Part shown: positions 28,275-37,839 of the stretch, one piece after another
Layout of the letters: every line of letters starts with the position of its first letter
Numbering within the stretch: position 1 is the stretch's first letter
Source of the DNA: Natribacillus halophilus
Lineage (GTDB): Bacteria; Bacillota; Bacilli; Bacillales; Marinococcaceae
Reading direction: 5' to 3'
NCBI RefSeq assembly: GCF_900100185.1
Contig: NZ_FNEN01000009.1
Coordinates: 53,406 to 117,405, forward strand
Length of the DNA: 64,000 nucleotides
Translations under genes and position numbers: made by a program
Notes under the pieces: model-generated
The model's input: the letters and a program-made list of their open reading frames with translations, nothing else
What the model was told of the DNA's origin: nothing
The model's database searches: none

Positions 28275-28493
28275 GCAGATAAAAAAGTATAACTTTTGTA
28301 TGAAAACAACCATTATTGGAGCAGCGCAAACCAATCAGTATAACCAACATATGTCACGATTATACTTTTTGCGCTAAATCAGTTGTTTTCATGGTAGATG
28401 GTGGCTACGGGCAGCGTAGACACATTGTTTCTTATCATGCATAAGTGCAACTAAGGCTTTCGCCAGGCTTGGCGATAAGCCAAGGTTTCTTTA
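28275..28493 (+). repeat. Mosaic intergenic repeat, copy C (long form)
   Basis: GCAGATAA opens the element and TTTCTTATCATGC closes the core at 28440. The family tail and hairpin then run to 28493. The core has nested arms: AAAACAAC/GTTGTTTT, GCGCAAA/TTTGCGC-like and AGTATAA/TTATACT around a CATATG centre. It is followed by GGTGGCTACG pairing toward GCGTAG. Relative to the tail the core is inverted compared with copy D. With the rny terminator it fills the gap before ymdB. Confidence 0.92.
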
Positions 28494-28601
28494 GCGAAAA
28501 AGACGGAACGGATTATCGTAAATACGTTTAACAGCTTGCCCGAAATGGGTATAAGTGGGGATAGAAATGCCGTTTGTCGTTGGAAAGTAGGTTGTAAATC
28601 G

Positions 28602-29396
28602 ATGCGTCTTTTATTTGTCGGAGATGTTGTCGGACGTCCCGGGCGAAACATGCTGGAATCGCACTTGCCGCAATTGAAGAAACGCTATAAGCCCCAGGTG
28701 ACGATTGTCAACGGGGAAAATGCGGCGAGCGGTAAAGGCATTACGGAAAAAATCTATAAATCGATGTTGGGTTTTGGAGCGCAGGTGGTTACGCTTGGCA
28801 ACCATACGTGGGCAAGAAATGACATTTTTGCGTTTATCAACGAAGAACCAAACCTTATTCGGCCTATCAATTATCCGCCGGGAGTGCCCGGAAACGGGCA
28901 AACGTCCGTTAACGTGAACGGACAGGAGCTAGTGGTTATCAATGCCATGGGACGAATATTCATGGAAGCCATCGATAGTCCCTTTCAGGCGTTGGATAAG
29001 GCTGTGGATGAAGCGAGAAAGCGTACGCCGTTTGTGTTTGTTGATTTTCACGGCGAGGCAACGAGTGAAAAGCAGGCGATGGGTTGGTTTTTGGACGGAC
29101 GCGCGAGTGCGGTCATCGGAACCCATACCCACATTCAAACGGCTGATGAACGAATTCTGCCGGGAGGGACGGCCTATTTAACCGATGTCGGCATGACCGG
29201 TCCATATGACGGGATTATCGGCATGGAAAGGGACGAAGTCATGAAAAAAATGCAGACGGCCCTGCCGGCAAAATTTGAGGTGGCACAGGGAAGAACACAA
29301 TTGAACGCGGCCTTTATGGACATCGATGATCGGACCGGGAACGCAGTGAAAATCGAGAGAATTTTGCTCAATGAGGATCATCCATTTGCCGAGTAA
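28602..29396 (+). CDS. ymdB: Metallophosphoesterase YmdB, 2',3'-cyclic nucleotide phosphodiesterase
   Basis: A 264-residue calcineurin-like phosphoesterase. Metal ligands are in LFVGDVVGRPG, NGENAA, GNHTW, DFHGEATSEK and GTHTHIQTAD. B. subtilis YmdB hydrolyses cyclic nucleotides and influences the switch between motility and biofilm. It also affects RNase Y-dependent decay, consistent with its place next to rny. ATG 28602 begins directly at the conserved strand. The ribosome binding site is weak (GTAGGTTG), and upstream in-frame codons are not conserved. Confidence 0.93.
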   Translation: MRLLFVGDVVGRPGRNMLESHLPQLKKRYKPQVTIVNGENAASGKGITEKIYKSMLGFGAQVVTLGNHTWARNDIFAFINEEPNLIRPINYPPGVPGNGQTSVNVNGQELVVINAMGRIFMEAIDSPFQALDKAVDEARKRTPFVFVDFHGEATSEKQAMGWFLDGRASAVIGTHTHIQTADERILPGGTAYLTDVGMTGPYDGIIGMERDEVMKKMQTALPAKFEVAQGRTQLNAAFMDIDDRTGNAVKIERILLNEDHPFAE

Positions 29397-29482
29397 AAGG
29401 AACCCCTCAGGCATAGAGAGATAGCGGAAGAATATAGTAAGGGATAAAGGTGTCATTCCACCATTATAGGAGGACTCTAATC

Positions 29483-29743
29483 ATGGAAGTATTAAAAGTA
29501 TCAGCGAAATCCACCCCTAATTCTGTTGCCGGTGCCCTCGCGGGCGTGATCCGCGAAAGAGGAGCAGCGGAGATCCAGGCCATCGGAGCAGGCGCATTGA
29601 ACCAATCTGTCAAGGCCATTGCCATCGCGAGAGGTTTTGTAGCACCCAGTGGAATCGACTTGGTTTGTATCCCGGCATTTACGGATATTGAAATTGACGG
29701 TGAAGAACGAACAGCCATTAAATTGATTATCGAACCTCGATGA
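29483..29743 (+). CDS. spoVS: Stage V sporulation protein S
   Basis: An 86-residue Alba-like protein, the exact length of B. subtilis SpoVS. The conserved run EVLKVSAKSTPNSVAGALAG and GAGALNQSVKAIAIARGFVAP is present. It affects septation and spore coat assembly and probably binds nucleic acid. ATG 29483 follows TAGGAGG. An upstream in-frame ATG at 29450 lies before the binding site and is rejected. A terminator follows. Confidence 0.97.
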   Translation: MEVLKVSAKSTPNSVAGALAGVIRERGAAEIQAIGAGALNQSVKAIAIARGFVAPSGIDLVCIPAFTDIEIDGEERTAIKLIIEPR

Positions 29744-29753
29744 TAAAACGGTT

Positions 29754-29785
29754 AAACTCAGCGTACCCCGCTACGCTGAGTTTTT
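29754..29785 (+). terminator. Intrinsic terminator after spoVS
   Basis: AAACTCAGCGTA (29754-29765) and TACGCTGAGTTT (29772-29783), a 12-bp perfect stem ending in T. Confidence 0.92.
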
Positions 29786-29820
29786 CGCCATTATTACAAG
29801 AAAATCGGAGTGAATGAGAG

Positions 29821-31500
29821 ATGCAGCAACTTATACAGCAATTAAAACGGATTGATCGCAAAGGGTATAAAGCTTATAACGATATCCGGGGCACCTTTAC
29901 GTTTTCCTCGTTTCGCCTGCATATGGATCATATTCAGGCAGATCCATACGCCAGTCCGTCGCGGGCGCGGGTAGTCGTCCAGCACCGACAATTACATATA
30001 GATCCCGACTTGTATGAACAGGGGCATCGTAACGTCGCCTTTACAGACTACGTGGCACGTGCGGTAGGAAAGGAGATCCGCAAACAAAACGCACAAAAGA
30101 GCCTGTTTATTGACCGGCCGGGCCAAGAGATTCTGGAACGGACTGCGGTCGTTTGTGATCGGGATAAAATCGATATTCGCCTCTCCATCCATCTGCCCGC
30201 GCGGGGAAGAACGATTATGGGCGAAGAGGCGCGGAAACTTTTAACCGAAAAACTGCCGGCGATCATCGAGCAAGCCGTTTTTAACATGAACATGGACGAG
30301 CTTCGCCGGCACGTGGCGCTCAGCGATGATCAAGAAACGTTGCGCGCCTATGTCGATGACCGGGAGGCGCTTGCGTTTATCGCGGACGGCTCGATTCTGC
30401 CGCGGGCGAGCGGCGTGGAAAATCGCCCCCTTGATCCAGACAGCGCCATCCCTTTTACCAGCCCTGAGACAATGGCGGTCACCGTTTCCCTTCCGCATTA
30501 CGGCGAGTTAAGGGGCATGCTCATCCCGCGCGGGGTTCATGTCATCGTCGGCGGCGGTTATCACGGCAAGAGTACGTTGCTGGAGGCACTGGAAAATGGT
30601 ATTTACAATCACATTGACGGGGACGGACGGGCCTATATCGTCACCACCTCCAGTGCCTGCAAAATTCGCGCCGAAGATGGTCGCGGGGTCACGGACGTAA
30701 ACATTTCTCCATTTATCGGGGATCTCCCGAATAATAAAAGCACCGAACGCTTTCAGACGGAGAACGCGAGCGGGAGCACGTCGCAGGCGACGAACATTAT
30801 TGAATCCCTGGAGGCGGGGAGCCGTCTTTTGCTCATCGATGAAGACACGAGTGCGACGAATTTCATGATCCGCGATTACCGGATGCAGCAACTCGTCGCT
30901 CCCGACAAGGAACCGATCACCCCCTTTATCGACCGGGTCCGGGACTTGTATGAAGAAGAAGGCGTATCGACGATCATCGTCGTCGGGGGCACCGGCGATT
31001 ACTTCGATGTGGCCGACACGGTTACGATGATGGATGAGTATCGCCCCTTTGATGTGACAGACAGGGCGCAAGCCATCGTAAAAATAGATGAGAGTCAACG
31101 GATCACCCACAAAGCCGCGCCTTTTACGACAAAGAGCAGGCGTATCCCTGAGCCCAAGGGTTTTGATGCCCGCCGCGGCAAAAAAGAAAAAGTCGATGGC
31201 TGGGGCAAAAATACGATTTTGTATGGCCGTGAAACCATTGACCTCTCGGCTGTCGAGCAATGCATCGACCCGAGCCAGACACGGGCGATTGCCCGCGCCG
31301 TGGACTTTCTCGCCAAAAAATATGTCAACGGAGAACGTTCCCTCGGTGAACTCCTTGATATCTATGAGCGGGAAACGGCTGCCGGTTTGGATGATTTATC
31401 TCCATTCAAAGGCAAGCATCCCGGTGATCTGGCGAGGCCGCGCCGCTTTGAAATCGCGGCGGCCATCAATCGTTTGCGGACACTGTCGACGCGCCAGTGA
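29821..31500 (+). CDS. Predicted ATPase of the ABC class (PF09818-like)
   Basis: A 559-residue soluble protein that matches the family known only as predicted ABC-class ATPases. The P-loop GGGYHGKST is near residue 244. The signature-like stretch ENASGSTSQATNIIESLEAG and Walker B SRLLLIDEDTSATNFM follow. There is no transmembrane segment, so it is not a transporter half. Structural relatives bind nucleic acid, which is the likely role, but no function is proven. It takes the place of tdh-kbl in the B. subtilis order. AATCGGAGTG precedes the ATG. Confidence 0.78.
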   Translation: MQQLIQQLKRIDRKGYKAYNDIRGTFTFSSFRLHMDHIQADPYASPSRARVVVQHRQLHIDPDLYEQGHRNVAFTDYVARAVGKEIRKQNAQKSLFIDRPGQEILERTAVVCDRDKIDIRLSIHLPARGRTIMGEEARKLLTEKLPAIIEQAVFNMNMDELRRHVALSDDQETLRAYVDDREALAFIADGSILPRASGVENRPLDPDSAIPFTSPETMAVTVSLPHYGELRGMLIPRGVHVIVGGGYHGKSTLLEALENGIYNHIDGDGRAYIVTTSSACKIRAEDGRGVTDVNISPFIGDLPNNKSTERFQTENASGSTSQATNIIESLEAGSRLLLIDEDTSATNFMIRDYRMQQLVAPDKEPITPFIDRVRDLYEEEGVSTIIVVGGTGDYFDVADTVTMMDEYRPFDVTDRAQAIVKIDESQRITHKAAPFTTKSRRIPEPKGFDARRGKKEKVDGWGKNTILYGRETIDLSAVEQCIDPSQTRAIARAVDFLAKKYVNGERSLGELLDIYERETAAGLDDLSPFKGKHPGDLARPRRFEIAAAINRLRTLSTRQ

Positions 31501-31520
31501 TCATACACGTGGCGTAGTGG

Positions 31521-31549
31521 TTGCCTTCAGGCGATGGAAGCTTTATAAT
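31521..31549 (+). promoter_or_regulatory. Sigma-A promoter of miaB
   Basis: TTGCCT (31521-31526) and TATAAT (31544-31549) with a 17-base spacer. The predicted start near 31556 leaves only about three bases before the first in-frame ATG (31559). This argues for the later start at 31592. Confidence 0.7.
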
Positions 31550-31591
31550 TTTTAAAGGATGGCAAAGCAGGAAAGGGGGCTTCCCTCGCCT

Positions 31592-33166
31592 ATGAACGAG
31601 GAACAACGCCGTCAACCCAATAAAGATAAAGATTACAGCAAGTACTTTGATTTCTCCAATGCAACCATCGAAGTCAACGATGACGGTCAGGAAATCATGA
31701 AGATCGGCGGCCGTCGTATAAAAATAAATGAACAGCCAAACTACCGAAAAGGGCAGCGGCGTCGCCGCAATGAGACGGACGTGTATTATGACTTTAAAAT
31801 TCCCGAAGATATGCAGCACATCGGGAATGGGAAAAAATATTACATCCGCACCTATGGGTGTCAGATGAACGTACATGATACGGAGAATATGTCCGGTATC
31901 CTGGAAGAACTCGGGTTCACGCCTACCGATACGACCGATGATGCCGATGTCATCCTGTTAAATACATGTGCGATCCGGGAAAACGCGGAAAATAAAGTGT
32001 TCGGCGAGGTCGGTAATCTCAAAAACCTCAAGAAAGAACGTCCCGAGGTCGTCCTCGGTCTTTGCGGCTGCATGTCGCAGGAAGAAAATGTCGTCAACCG
32101 GATTTTGCAAAAGCATCAACACGTCGACCTTGTTTTCGGCACGCATAACATCCATCGTTTGCCCCATTTGCTCAAGGATGCGATCCAGAGTAAGGAAATG
32201 GTCGTGGAAGTCTGGTCCAAGGAAGGGGATGTGGTGGAAAACATGCCCCGCCGTCGGCAAGGCAACATTCAGGCCTGGGTCAATATTATGTACGGATGCG
32301 ATAAATTTTGCACGTATTGCATCGTTCCGTATACTCGCGGCAAGGAACGGAGCCGCCTCCCCAAAGATATTATCCAGGAAGTGCGCGAGCTGGCCAGGCA
32401 CGGGTATAAAGAAATCACCTTGCTCGGTCAGAATGTGAACGCGTACGGCAAAGACCTGGAAGACGATTTCGGGCTCGGTGATTTAATGGATGAGCTCCGT
32501 AAAATCGATATCCCGCGTGTCCGGTTTACGACGAGTCATCCCCGTGATTTTGATGATCGTCTCATCGAAGTGTTGGCCAAGGGAGATAACCTCCTTGAAC
32601 ATATTCACCTGCCGGTCCAGCACGGCAACAGCGATGTGTTAAAATTGATGGGTCGCAAGTACACGCGTGAGGAATATCTTGAACTGGCCCGCAAAATCAA
32701 GACAGCGATGCCGAACGCTACGTTTACGACAGACTTGATCGTCGGCTTTCCGAACGAAACGGAAGAGCAATTTCAGGATACTCTTTCCCTAGTGAGGGAA
32801 ATCGGCTATGACAGTGCGTTTACGTATATTTATTCTCCGCGTGAAGGCACGCCGGCGGCTCGTATGAAAGATAATGTGCCCCATGAAGTCAAACGCGATC
32901 GTTTGCAGCGTCTTAATGAAGTCGTCAACGAATTTTCCGCACGCAGCAATGAACAAATGCAGGATCAAGTCGTGGAAGTGCTCATCGAGGGAGAAAGCAA
33001 GAAAAACCCGGACATTCTCGCCGGACGTACGCGTACGAATAAGCTGGTCAATGTACGAGCGCCGAAACAACTCATCGGCGAGCTTATAAACGTGCGTATT
33101 ACCGATGTGAAGACATGGTCGTTGAACGGAGATATGGTTGAAAACAGTGAGGTGCAAAAGGTATGA
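31592..33166 (+). CDS. miaB: tRNA-2-methylthio-N6-dimethylallyladenosine synthase
   Basis: A 524-residue radical-SAM enzyme that adds the methylthio group to i6A37 of tRNA; MiaA (40784) makes the substrate. The N-terminal cluster cysteines are in YGCQMN, NTCAIRE and CGCMSQ. The radical-SAM motif is [14 protein letters not shown] domain closes the protein. ATG 31592 gives MNEEQRRQ and aligns with Bacillus MiaB, with AAAGGGGG upstream. ATG 31559 would be almost leaderless. The stop overlaps ricA. Confidence 0.95.
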   Translation: MNEEQRRQPNKDKDYSKYFDFSNATIEVNDDGQEIMKIGGRRIKINEQPNYRKGQRRRRNETDVYYDFKIPEDMQHIGNGKKYYIRTYGCQMNVHDTENMSGILEELGFTPTDTTDDADVILLNTCAIRENAENKVFGEVGNLKNLKKERPEVVLGLCGCMSQEENVVNRILQKHQHVDLVFGTHNIHRLPHLLKDAIQSKEMVVEVWSKEGDVVENMPRRRQGNIQAWVNIMYGCDKFCTYCIVPYTRGKERSRLPKDIIQEVRELARHGYKEITLLGQNVNAYGKDLEDDFGLGDLMDELRKIDIPRVRFTTSHPRDFDDRLIEVLAKGDNLLEHIHLPVQHGNSDVLKLMGRKYTREEYLELARKIKTAMPNATFTTDLIVGFPNETEEQFQDTLSLVREIGYDSAFTYIYSPREGTPAARMKDNVPHEVKRDRLQRLNEVVNEFSARSNEQMQDQVVEVLIEGESKKNPDILAGRTRTNKLVNVRAPKQLIGELINVRITDVKTWSLNGDMVENSEVQKV

Positions 33167-33570
33167 CGGAGGAGCGCCTGTATACAAAAGATGAGATTCT
33201 TGCCAAGGCCAGGGATCTCGGGCAGATGATGGTCGATACGGAGGAAGTTGATTTTTTCAAGAAAGCAGAGGAAAAAATCAATCGCAATGAAAAAATCCAA
33301 ACGCTGATCAGCAATATCAAAAGCGAGCAAAAAGAACTTGTGAACCTGAAACATTACAACAAGACCGAGGCTGTCCGCCAGAAAGAGGCAGAGATCAACG
33401 CTCTGCACGCGGAAATCGACGAAATTCCCATCGTCAAGGAGTTCAAACAGAGCCAAAGCGACGTGAATGAAGTTCTGCAGCTCGTCTCGACGACGATTTC
33501 AAATACGGTCACCAAAGAGATTCAGGAACGCCAGGGACAGGCGTCGTCGGCCCTCAAGGAAAACAAGTAG
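33163..33570 (+). CDS. ricA: RicA (YmcA), RNase Y-associated regulator
   Basis: A 135-residue helical protein of the YlbF/YmcA family ([31 protein letters not shown]). In B. subtilis RicA, RicF and RicT form a complex that works with RNase Y and is needed for competence, sporulation and biofilm formation. It overlaps miaB by four bases as in other bacilli. A terminator follows. Confidence 0.87.
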   Translation: MTEERLYTKDEILAKARDLGQMMVDTEEVDFFKKAEEKINRNEKIQTLISNIKSEQKELVNLKHYNKTEAVRQKEAEINALHAEIDEIPIVKEFKQSQSDVNEVLQLVSTTISNTVTKEIQERQGQASSALKENK

Positions 33571-33585
33571 ATACGATCCGCCTCT

Positions 33586-33623
33586 AATGACCATGTATGC
33601 CACGTGCATACCTGGTCATTTTT
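33586..33623 (+). terminator. Intrinsic terminator after ricA
   Basis: AATGACCA-TG-TATGC and GCATA-CC-TGGTCATT pair across an internal mismatch, ending in TTTT. Confidence 0.8.
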
Positions 33624-33707
33624 CTAAAATTCGAGGCATACTTTCCGTGTAATACGGGAATGAGATAAGTGGCAAAAGAATTTGTCGAAAGGATTATTTA
33701 ATAAAGG

Positions 33708-33736
33708 TTGTTTTTTAATAATGATTATAATATAAT
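33708..33736 (+). promoter_or_regulatory. dps promoter with PerR-like box in the spacer
   Basis: TTGTTT (33708-33713) and TATAAT (33731-33736) are 17 bases apart. TAATAATGATTATAA (33716-33730) fills the spacer and matches the Per box TTATAATNATTATAA at 13 of 14 defined positions. Binding there would block RNA polymerase until peroxide stress. Confidence 0.8.
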
Positions 33737-33789
33737 AGATATTGTAATCATGAAGGAACAACCTCAAAAATGAAAAGGAGGATATAACC

Positions 33790-34269
33790 ATGGCAAAGCG
33801 ACAAGCAATTGAAATTAAAGGACAAAGCGCACGCACGCTGGAGAAGGATTTAAACCGAGAGTTCGCGAATTTACATGTGTTGTATGTAAAACTTCATAAT
33901 TATCACTGGTTTGTGAAAGGCACACATTTCTTTTCACTCCATGAGAAGTTCGAGGAAATGTACAACAAGACAAAAGACTACATCGATGACTATGCCGAGC
34001 AAATGCTGGCAATTCAAGTTCAGCCGGTTGCGACGATGAAAGAATTTATGGCTAACGCGACCATCGAGGAGGCCTCCGGCACCGAAGACCAACAGGAAAT
34101 GGTGGATAACTTATCCGCCGATTTGCAAGCCATTAGCGGACAATTGCTGGAGATGGTCGAAGATCTGGAAAATAACAAAGCGTTATCCCTCGCCGATGCT
34201 GTCCAGGATATGGCACGCGATTTCCAGAAGGACGACTGGATGTTACGGGCTTATTCGGGAAGAGAATAA
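33790..34269 (+). CDS. dps: Dps-family ferritin-like DNA-binding protein
   Basis: A 159-residue mini-ferritin that stores iron and protects DNA from peroxide. The intersubunit ferroxidase motif HNYHWFVKGTHFFSLHEKFEEMY is present (near residues 38-60), with the later helix DDYAEQML. It is closest in plan to MrgA/Dps. AAAGGAGGA precedes the ATG. A PerR-like box in the promoter fits mrgA-type control. It is inserted between ricA and cotE, which are adjacent in B. subtilis. Confidence 0.93.
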   Translation: MAKRQAIEIKGQSARTLEKDLNREFANLHVLYVKLHNYHWFVKGTHFFSLHEKFEEMYNKTKDYIDDYAEQMLAIQVQPVATMKEFMANATIEEASGTEDQQEMVDNLSADLQAISGQLLEMVEDLENNKALSLADAVQDMARDFQKDDWMLRAYSGRE

Positions 34270-34282
34270 ATAATGAAAGAAG

Positions 34283-34308
34283 ACCTGCCGTCAACGGCAG
34301 GTTTTTTT
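34283..34308 (+). terminator. Intrinsic terminator after dps
   Basis: ACCTGCCGT and ACGGCAGGT with a two-base loop, then seven T. Confidence 0.9.
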
Positions 34309-34416
34309 ATAGCCAAGTTTTTCTCATGAGCAGTCATGAACGACAAAACTGCTCATACATATGAAGGAGAGGCATGAAAACGCCGTAAGCCCGAATTATA
34401 AAGGAGGGACCGTCAC

Positions 34417-35064
34417 GTGGATAAAAGCCGGGAGCATTATCGTGAAATTATAACAAAGGCGGTTATCGGGAAAGGAAAAAAATTCTCGAAGACGACACAC
34501 ACGATTAAGCCGGCCCATCGTCCGACAAGTATCCTCGGGTGCTGGGTGATTAACCACCATTATGATGCGAGACGAAAGGGGGACAGCGTGGAGATTACCG
34601 GAAATTATGACATTAATGTCTGGTATTCATATGAAGACAATACGAAAACAGATGTAGCCAGTGAAAAGGTATCCTACAAAGAACATGTGCCCTTGAAAAT
34701 GCGCGCGGATGAAGTCATGACCGACGATTTCGATGTGATCGCGAGAGCGACGAAACAACCGAATACGATCGAAGCCTCCATCTCAAAGAAGGATAAAGAA
34801 GTGAACGTTGAAGTGGAAAAAGAGTTTGCTGCGGAAGTCGTGGGGGAGACGAAAGTGAGCATTTTGGTTCATCCGTCGAAGGAAGATGACTATTATCGCG
34901 ACGTAAAATGGGATGAGCAAGTGTCCGATGAGGAATTAAAAGATGACATTAAACCGGATTTTCTCGGCCGGCGACCCGGAGAATTTGAATTGCATGGACG
35001 CCTTCGGAAGAAAGAAGACTCAGAGCACGAAGAAGAGCACCATCATAGTGAAAAGAAGGAATAA
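34417..35064 (+). CDS. cotE: Outer spore coat morphogenetic protein CotE
   Basis: A 215-residue protein, slightly longer than B. subtilis CotE. The conserved core is present: YREIITKAVIGKGKKF, PTSILGCWVINHHYDA, YDINVWYSYEDNTKT and EVVGETKVSILV. It organises the outer coat in the mother cell. The C-terminal tail is strongly charged, with EHEEEHHH, and longer than in the model species. GTG 34417 follows AAAGGAGGG by eight bases. It precedes mutS as in B. subtilis. Confidence 0.93.
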   Translation: MDKSREHYREIITKAVIGKGKKFSKTTHTIKPAHRPTSILGCWVINHHYDARRKGDSVEITGNYDINVWYSYEDNTKTDVASEKVSYKEHVPLKMRADEVMTDDFDVIARATKQPNTIEASISKKDKEVNVEVEKEFAAEVVGETKVSILVHPSKEDDYYRDVKWDEQVSDEELKDDIKPDFLGRRPGEFELHGRLRKKEDSEHEEEHHHSEKKE

Positions 35065-35066
35065 CT

Positions 35067-35105
35067 AAAGAAAACTTGGCTTTTCGTCAAGCAATGGCGA
35101 AAGCC
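35067..35105 (-). repeat. Mosaic repeat fragment (tail hairpin only)
   Basis: AAAGAAAACTTGGCTTTTCG followed by TCAAGCAATGGCGAAAGCC is the complement of the tail hairpin of copies B, C and D with a few changes. The rest of the element is missing. It lies directly after cotE. Confidence 0.6.
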
Positions 35106-35108
35106 AAA

Positions 35109-35149
35109 AAACGAGTGAAGGGCTTGGTGACCCGTCACTCGTTTTTTTT
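35109..35149 (+). terminator. Intrinsic terminator after cotE
   Basis: AAACGAGTGA (35109-35118) and TCACTCGTTT (35135-35144), then T. Confidence 0.85.
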
Positions 35150-35182
35150 AGTTTTCCGTTCGTGTATACGTCCTCCCTATGC

Positions 35183-35188
35183 TATAAT
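35183..35188 (+). promoter_or_regulatory. Candidate -10 element of mutSL
   Basis: TATAAT is 34 bases before the mutS start. The only -35 candidate, TTCGTG (35159-35164), is weak. Confidence 0.35.
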
Positions 35189-35221
35189 TTCAAATAGTAG
35201 TGTCTAGTGGGGGAATCCTTT

Positions 35222-37819
35222 GTGTCGAAACAACAAACACCGATGATGGAGCAATATCACGAGATCAAAGATCAACATCCGGACGCTTTTCTATTTTTCC
35301 GGCTAGGGGATTTTTACGAGCTCTTTTTCGATGATGCCCGCCTGGCGGCCAGAGAGTTGGAAATCACCTTGACGCGCCGGGGAAAAGGTGAAGATGCCGC
35401 TCCCATGTGCGGGGTCCCTTACCATTCGGCCGAGCAATACATCACCCGTTTAGTCGAAAAGGGTTATAAGATTGCCCTCTGTGAACAAGTCGAGGACCCG
35501 CAAACGGCCAAGGGCGTCGTGAAACGCGAGGTGATTCGCGTGATCACGCCGGGCACGATCATGGAAGAGCAGGCCGTAAAAGCGGACGATAATCACTATA
35601 TTGCCGCCCTGGCAGGCGATGATCAGAGCACGACGGCTTATGTTCGCACAGATTTGACGACCGGAAAGACCGAGGGCGGGGTGATCGCCTCTGCCGTCGT
35701 TGACCTGGAAAGAGCGCTTATGGTCGACGGATTGCGAGAAGTGGTCTTTCCTGCGGGAGACCTCCCCCCTTCATGGGAGGCATGGCAAACGACAACAGCA
35801 ATGACGGTCTCCTATGAGGAAAACGAAGAGATACCTTCGCGATACACACATTTATATGATGGAACAAATCCGCATATCCGCGCAGCCTTTGGCCGCATGC
35901 TCAATTATCTCGGCCGCACACAAAAACGGGCGCTCGATCACTTGCAACCGCTGGCGACGATTGCCTCGCGCACATTTGTGCAAATGGATGTACATACCCG
36001 CCGCAACCTGGAGCTTACAGCTTCACTACGGGAACGAACGAAAAAAGGCAGTCTGTTTCACCTGCTTGATAAGACGAGCACAGCGATGGGAAGTCGCCTG
36101 TTGCAACGGTTTCTGGAACGGCCGCTCGTGAATCGGGCTGATGTGGAAGAAAGGCTCGCCCTCGTCAACCGACTCGTGGATGACGTCATGACGCGGGCGC
36201 AAATCGAGGAGCATCTTCGTTCTGTCTATGACCTTGAGCGTCTCGTTGGTCGTGTGGCGTACGGGCATGTCAACGCTCGTGAGCTCGTACAGTTACGCCA
36301 TTCCCTGCAACAAGTCCCGGCGATTATCGAACTGTTGCCCACGCTCGGGGAGGAAGGGGAGCGCCTCACGCACGATATCGACCGCTGCGAGGGGCTGCTC
36401 ACGCACCTGGAAGCCGCCCTTGTGGATGAGCCGCCAACGACGATTCGTGAAGGCGGCATGATTCGTGCCGGGTATCACGAGGAACTGGATGAATATCGTG
36501 AGGCCAGTGAAAACGGGAAAACGTGGCTCTCAAACCTTGAGCATACAGAGCGGGAAAGCACAGGCATTAAAACGTTAAAAGTGGGCTATAACCGTGTTTT
36601 CGGGTATTATATCGAAGTTTCCAGAGCACAACTGCAACACGTACCGGACCATTTTGAACGCAAACAGACACTGGCCAATGCCGAGCGTTTTATCACTCCG
36701 GACCTTAAAGAGATGGAAAATCGTATTCTCGAGGCAGAAGAAAAAATGGAACAGCTGGAGCTCGACCTCTTTAAACAGGTGCGGGAAGAAACGACTGCCT
36801 ATATATCCAAGCTGCAACCGTTGGCCGAAATGATGGCCTACATCGATGTCCTGCAAAGCTTCGCACGCGTGAGCGAGGAAAGACGATACGTGCGTCCCCG
36901 TTTTTCCGAGGAGCGCACGATGTCGCTCGTCAACAGTCGCCATCCTGTCGTGGAAACAACACTGGCAAGCGGAGCGTACGTCGACAACGATGTACATATG
37001 GACGACGAGCGGGAACTGTTGCTCATTACCGGGCCGAATATGGCGGGCAAGAGTACGTATATGCGGCAAATCTCCATCATTGCCATTATGGCGCAAATAG
37101 GCTGTTATGTGCCCGCGGATGAAGCGACGCTTCCCTTGTTCGACAAAATGTTTACACGCATCGGAGCCGCCGATGATCTCGTCAGCGGCGAGAGTACGTT
37201 CATGGTGGAAATGCTTGAGACCGAACACGCCCTGCAGGAAGCGACCCAGGACAGCCTTATATTGCTTGACGAAATTGGCCGCGGGACATCGACGTATGAT
37301 GGGATGGCACTCGCCCGTTCGATCGTCGAATACATTCATGAAGAGATCGGTGCGAAAACGTTATTTTCCACCCATTATCATGAATTAACCGCTTTGGAGG
37401 ACGAACTCGGGAAATTATGGAACGTTCACGTACGGGCGGAGGAAGAAGACGGTGAGGTCGTGTTTTTGCACAAAGTCGAAGAAGGACGGGCCGATAAAAG
37501 TTACGGCATTTATGTGGCGCAATTAGCTCATCTTCCCGACCGGGTCATCGAGCGTGCGCGTGAATTGCTGGTGCATTATGAACAACCGCCGGAACAATTG
37601 GAAAACAGGGAAGAAGAGCCCCATGAACAAGTGCCGCTGTTTATCTATGAGGAGGATCAACGATCGAATCGGGCGCCACGTAAGGAAAAAGAACCGGCAG
37701 AAGCGTCATCCATTGCCGCGCAAGTGCGTGACATGGATGTATTGAACCTGACGCCGATCGAAGCGCTGCAGGCGATTAATCGCTGGCAGAAGCAGCTGCG
37801 CTCAGGAAAGGAATCCTGA
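35222..37819 (+). CDS. mutS: DNA mismatch repair protein MutS
   Basis: An 865-residue mismatch-recognition ATPase. The N-terminal [11 protein letters not shown] contains the Phe-x-Glu mismatch-reading motif (YELF in this numbering). Walker A is GPNMAGKST near residue 605, with [12 protein letters not shown] and STHYHE downstream. The C-terminal clamp-binding region is rich in charged residues. GTG 35222 follows GGGGG by eight bases; an in-frame upstream start at 35207 overlaps that site. It is coupled to mutL, 20 bases downstream. Confidence 0.96.
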   Translation: MSKQQTPMMEQYHEIKDQHPDAFLFFRLGDFYELFFDDARLAARELEITLTRRGKGEDAAPMCGVPYHSAEQYITRLVEKGYKIALCEQVEDPQTAKGVVKREVIRVITPGTIMEEQAVKADDNHYIAALAGDDQSTTAYVRTDLTTGKTEGGVIASAVVDLERALMVDGLREVVFPAGDLPPSWEAWQTTTAMTVSYEENEEIPSRYTHLYDGTNPHIRAAFGRMLNYLGRTQKRALDHLQPLATIASRTFVQMDVHTRRNLELTASLRERTKKGSLFHLLDKTSTAMGSRLLQRFLERPLVNRADVEERLALVNRLVDDVMTRAQIEEHLRSVYDLERLVGRVAYGHVNARELVQLRHSLQQVPAIIELLPTLGEEGERLTHDIDRCEGLLTHLEAALVDEPPTTIREGGMIRAGYHEELDEYREASENGKTWLSNLEHTERESTGIKTLKVGYNRVFGYYIEVSRAQLQHVPDHFERKQTLANAERFITPDLKEMENRILEAEEKMEQLELDLFKQVREETTAYISKLQPLAEMMAYIDVLQSFARVSEERRYVRPRFSEERTMSLVNSRHPVVETTLASGAYVDNDVHMDDERELLLITGPNMAGKSTYMRQISIIAIMAQIGCYVPADEATLPLFDKMFTRIGAADDLVSGESTFMVEMLETEHALQEATQDSLILLDEIGRGTSTYDGMALARSIVEYIHEEIGAKTLFSTHYHELTALEDELGKLWNVHVRAEEEDGEVVFLHKVEEGRADKSYGIYVAQLAHLPDRVIERARELLVHYEQPPEQLENREEEPHEQVPLFIYEEDQRSNRAPRKEKEPAEASSIAAQVRDMDVLNLTPIEALQAINRWQKQLRSGKES

Positions 37820-37839
37820 ATGACGGAAGGAGGAGAGTC

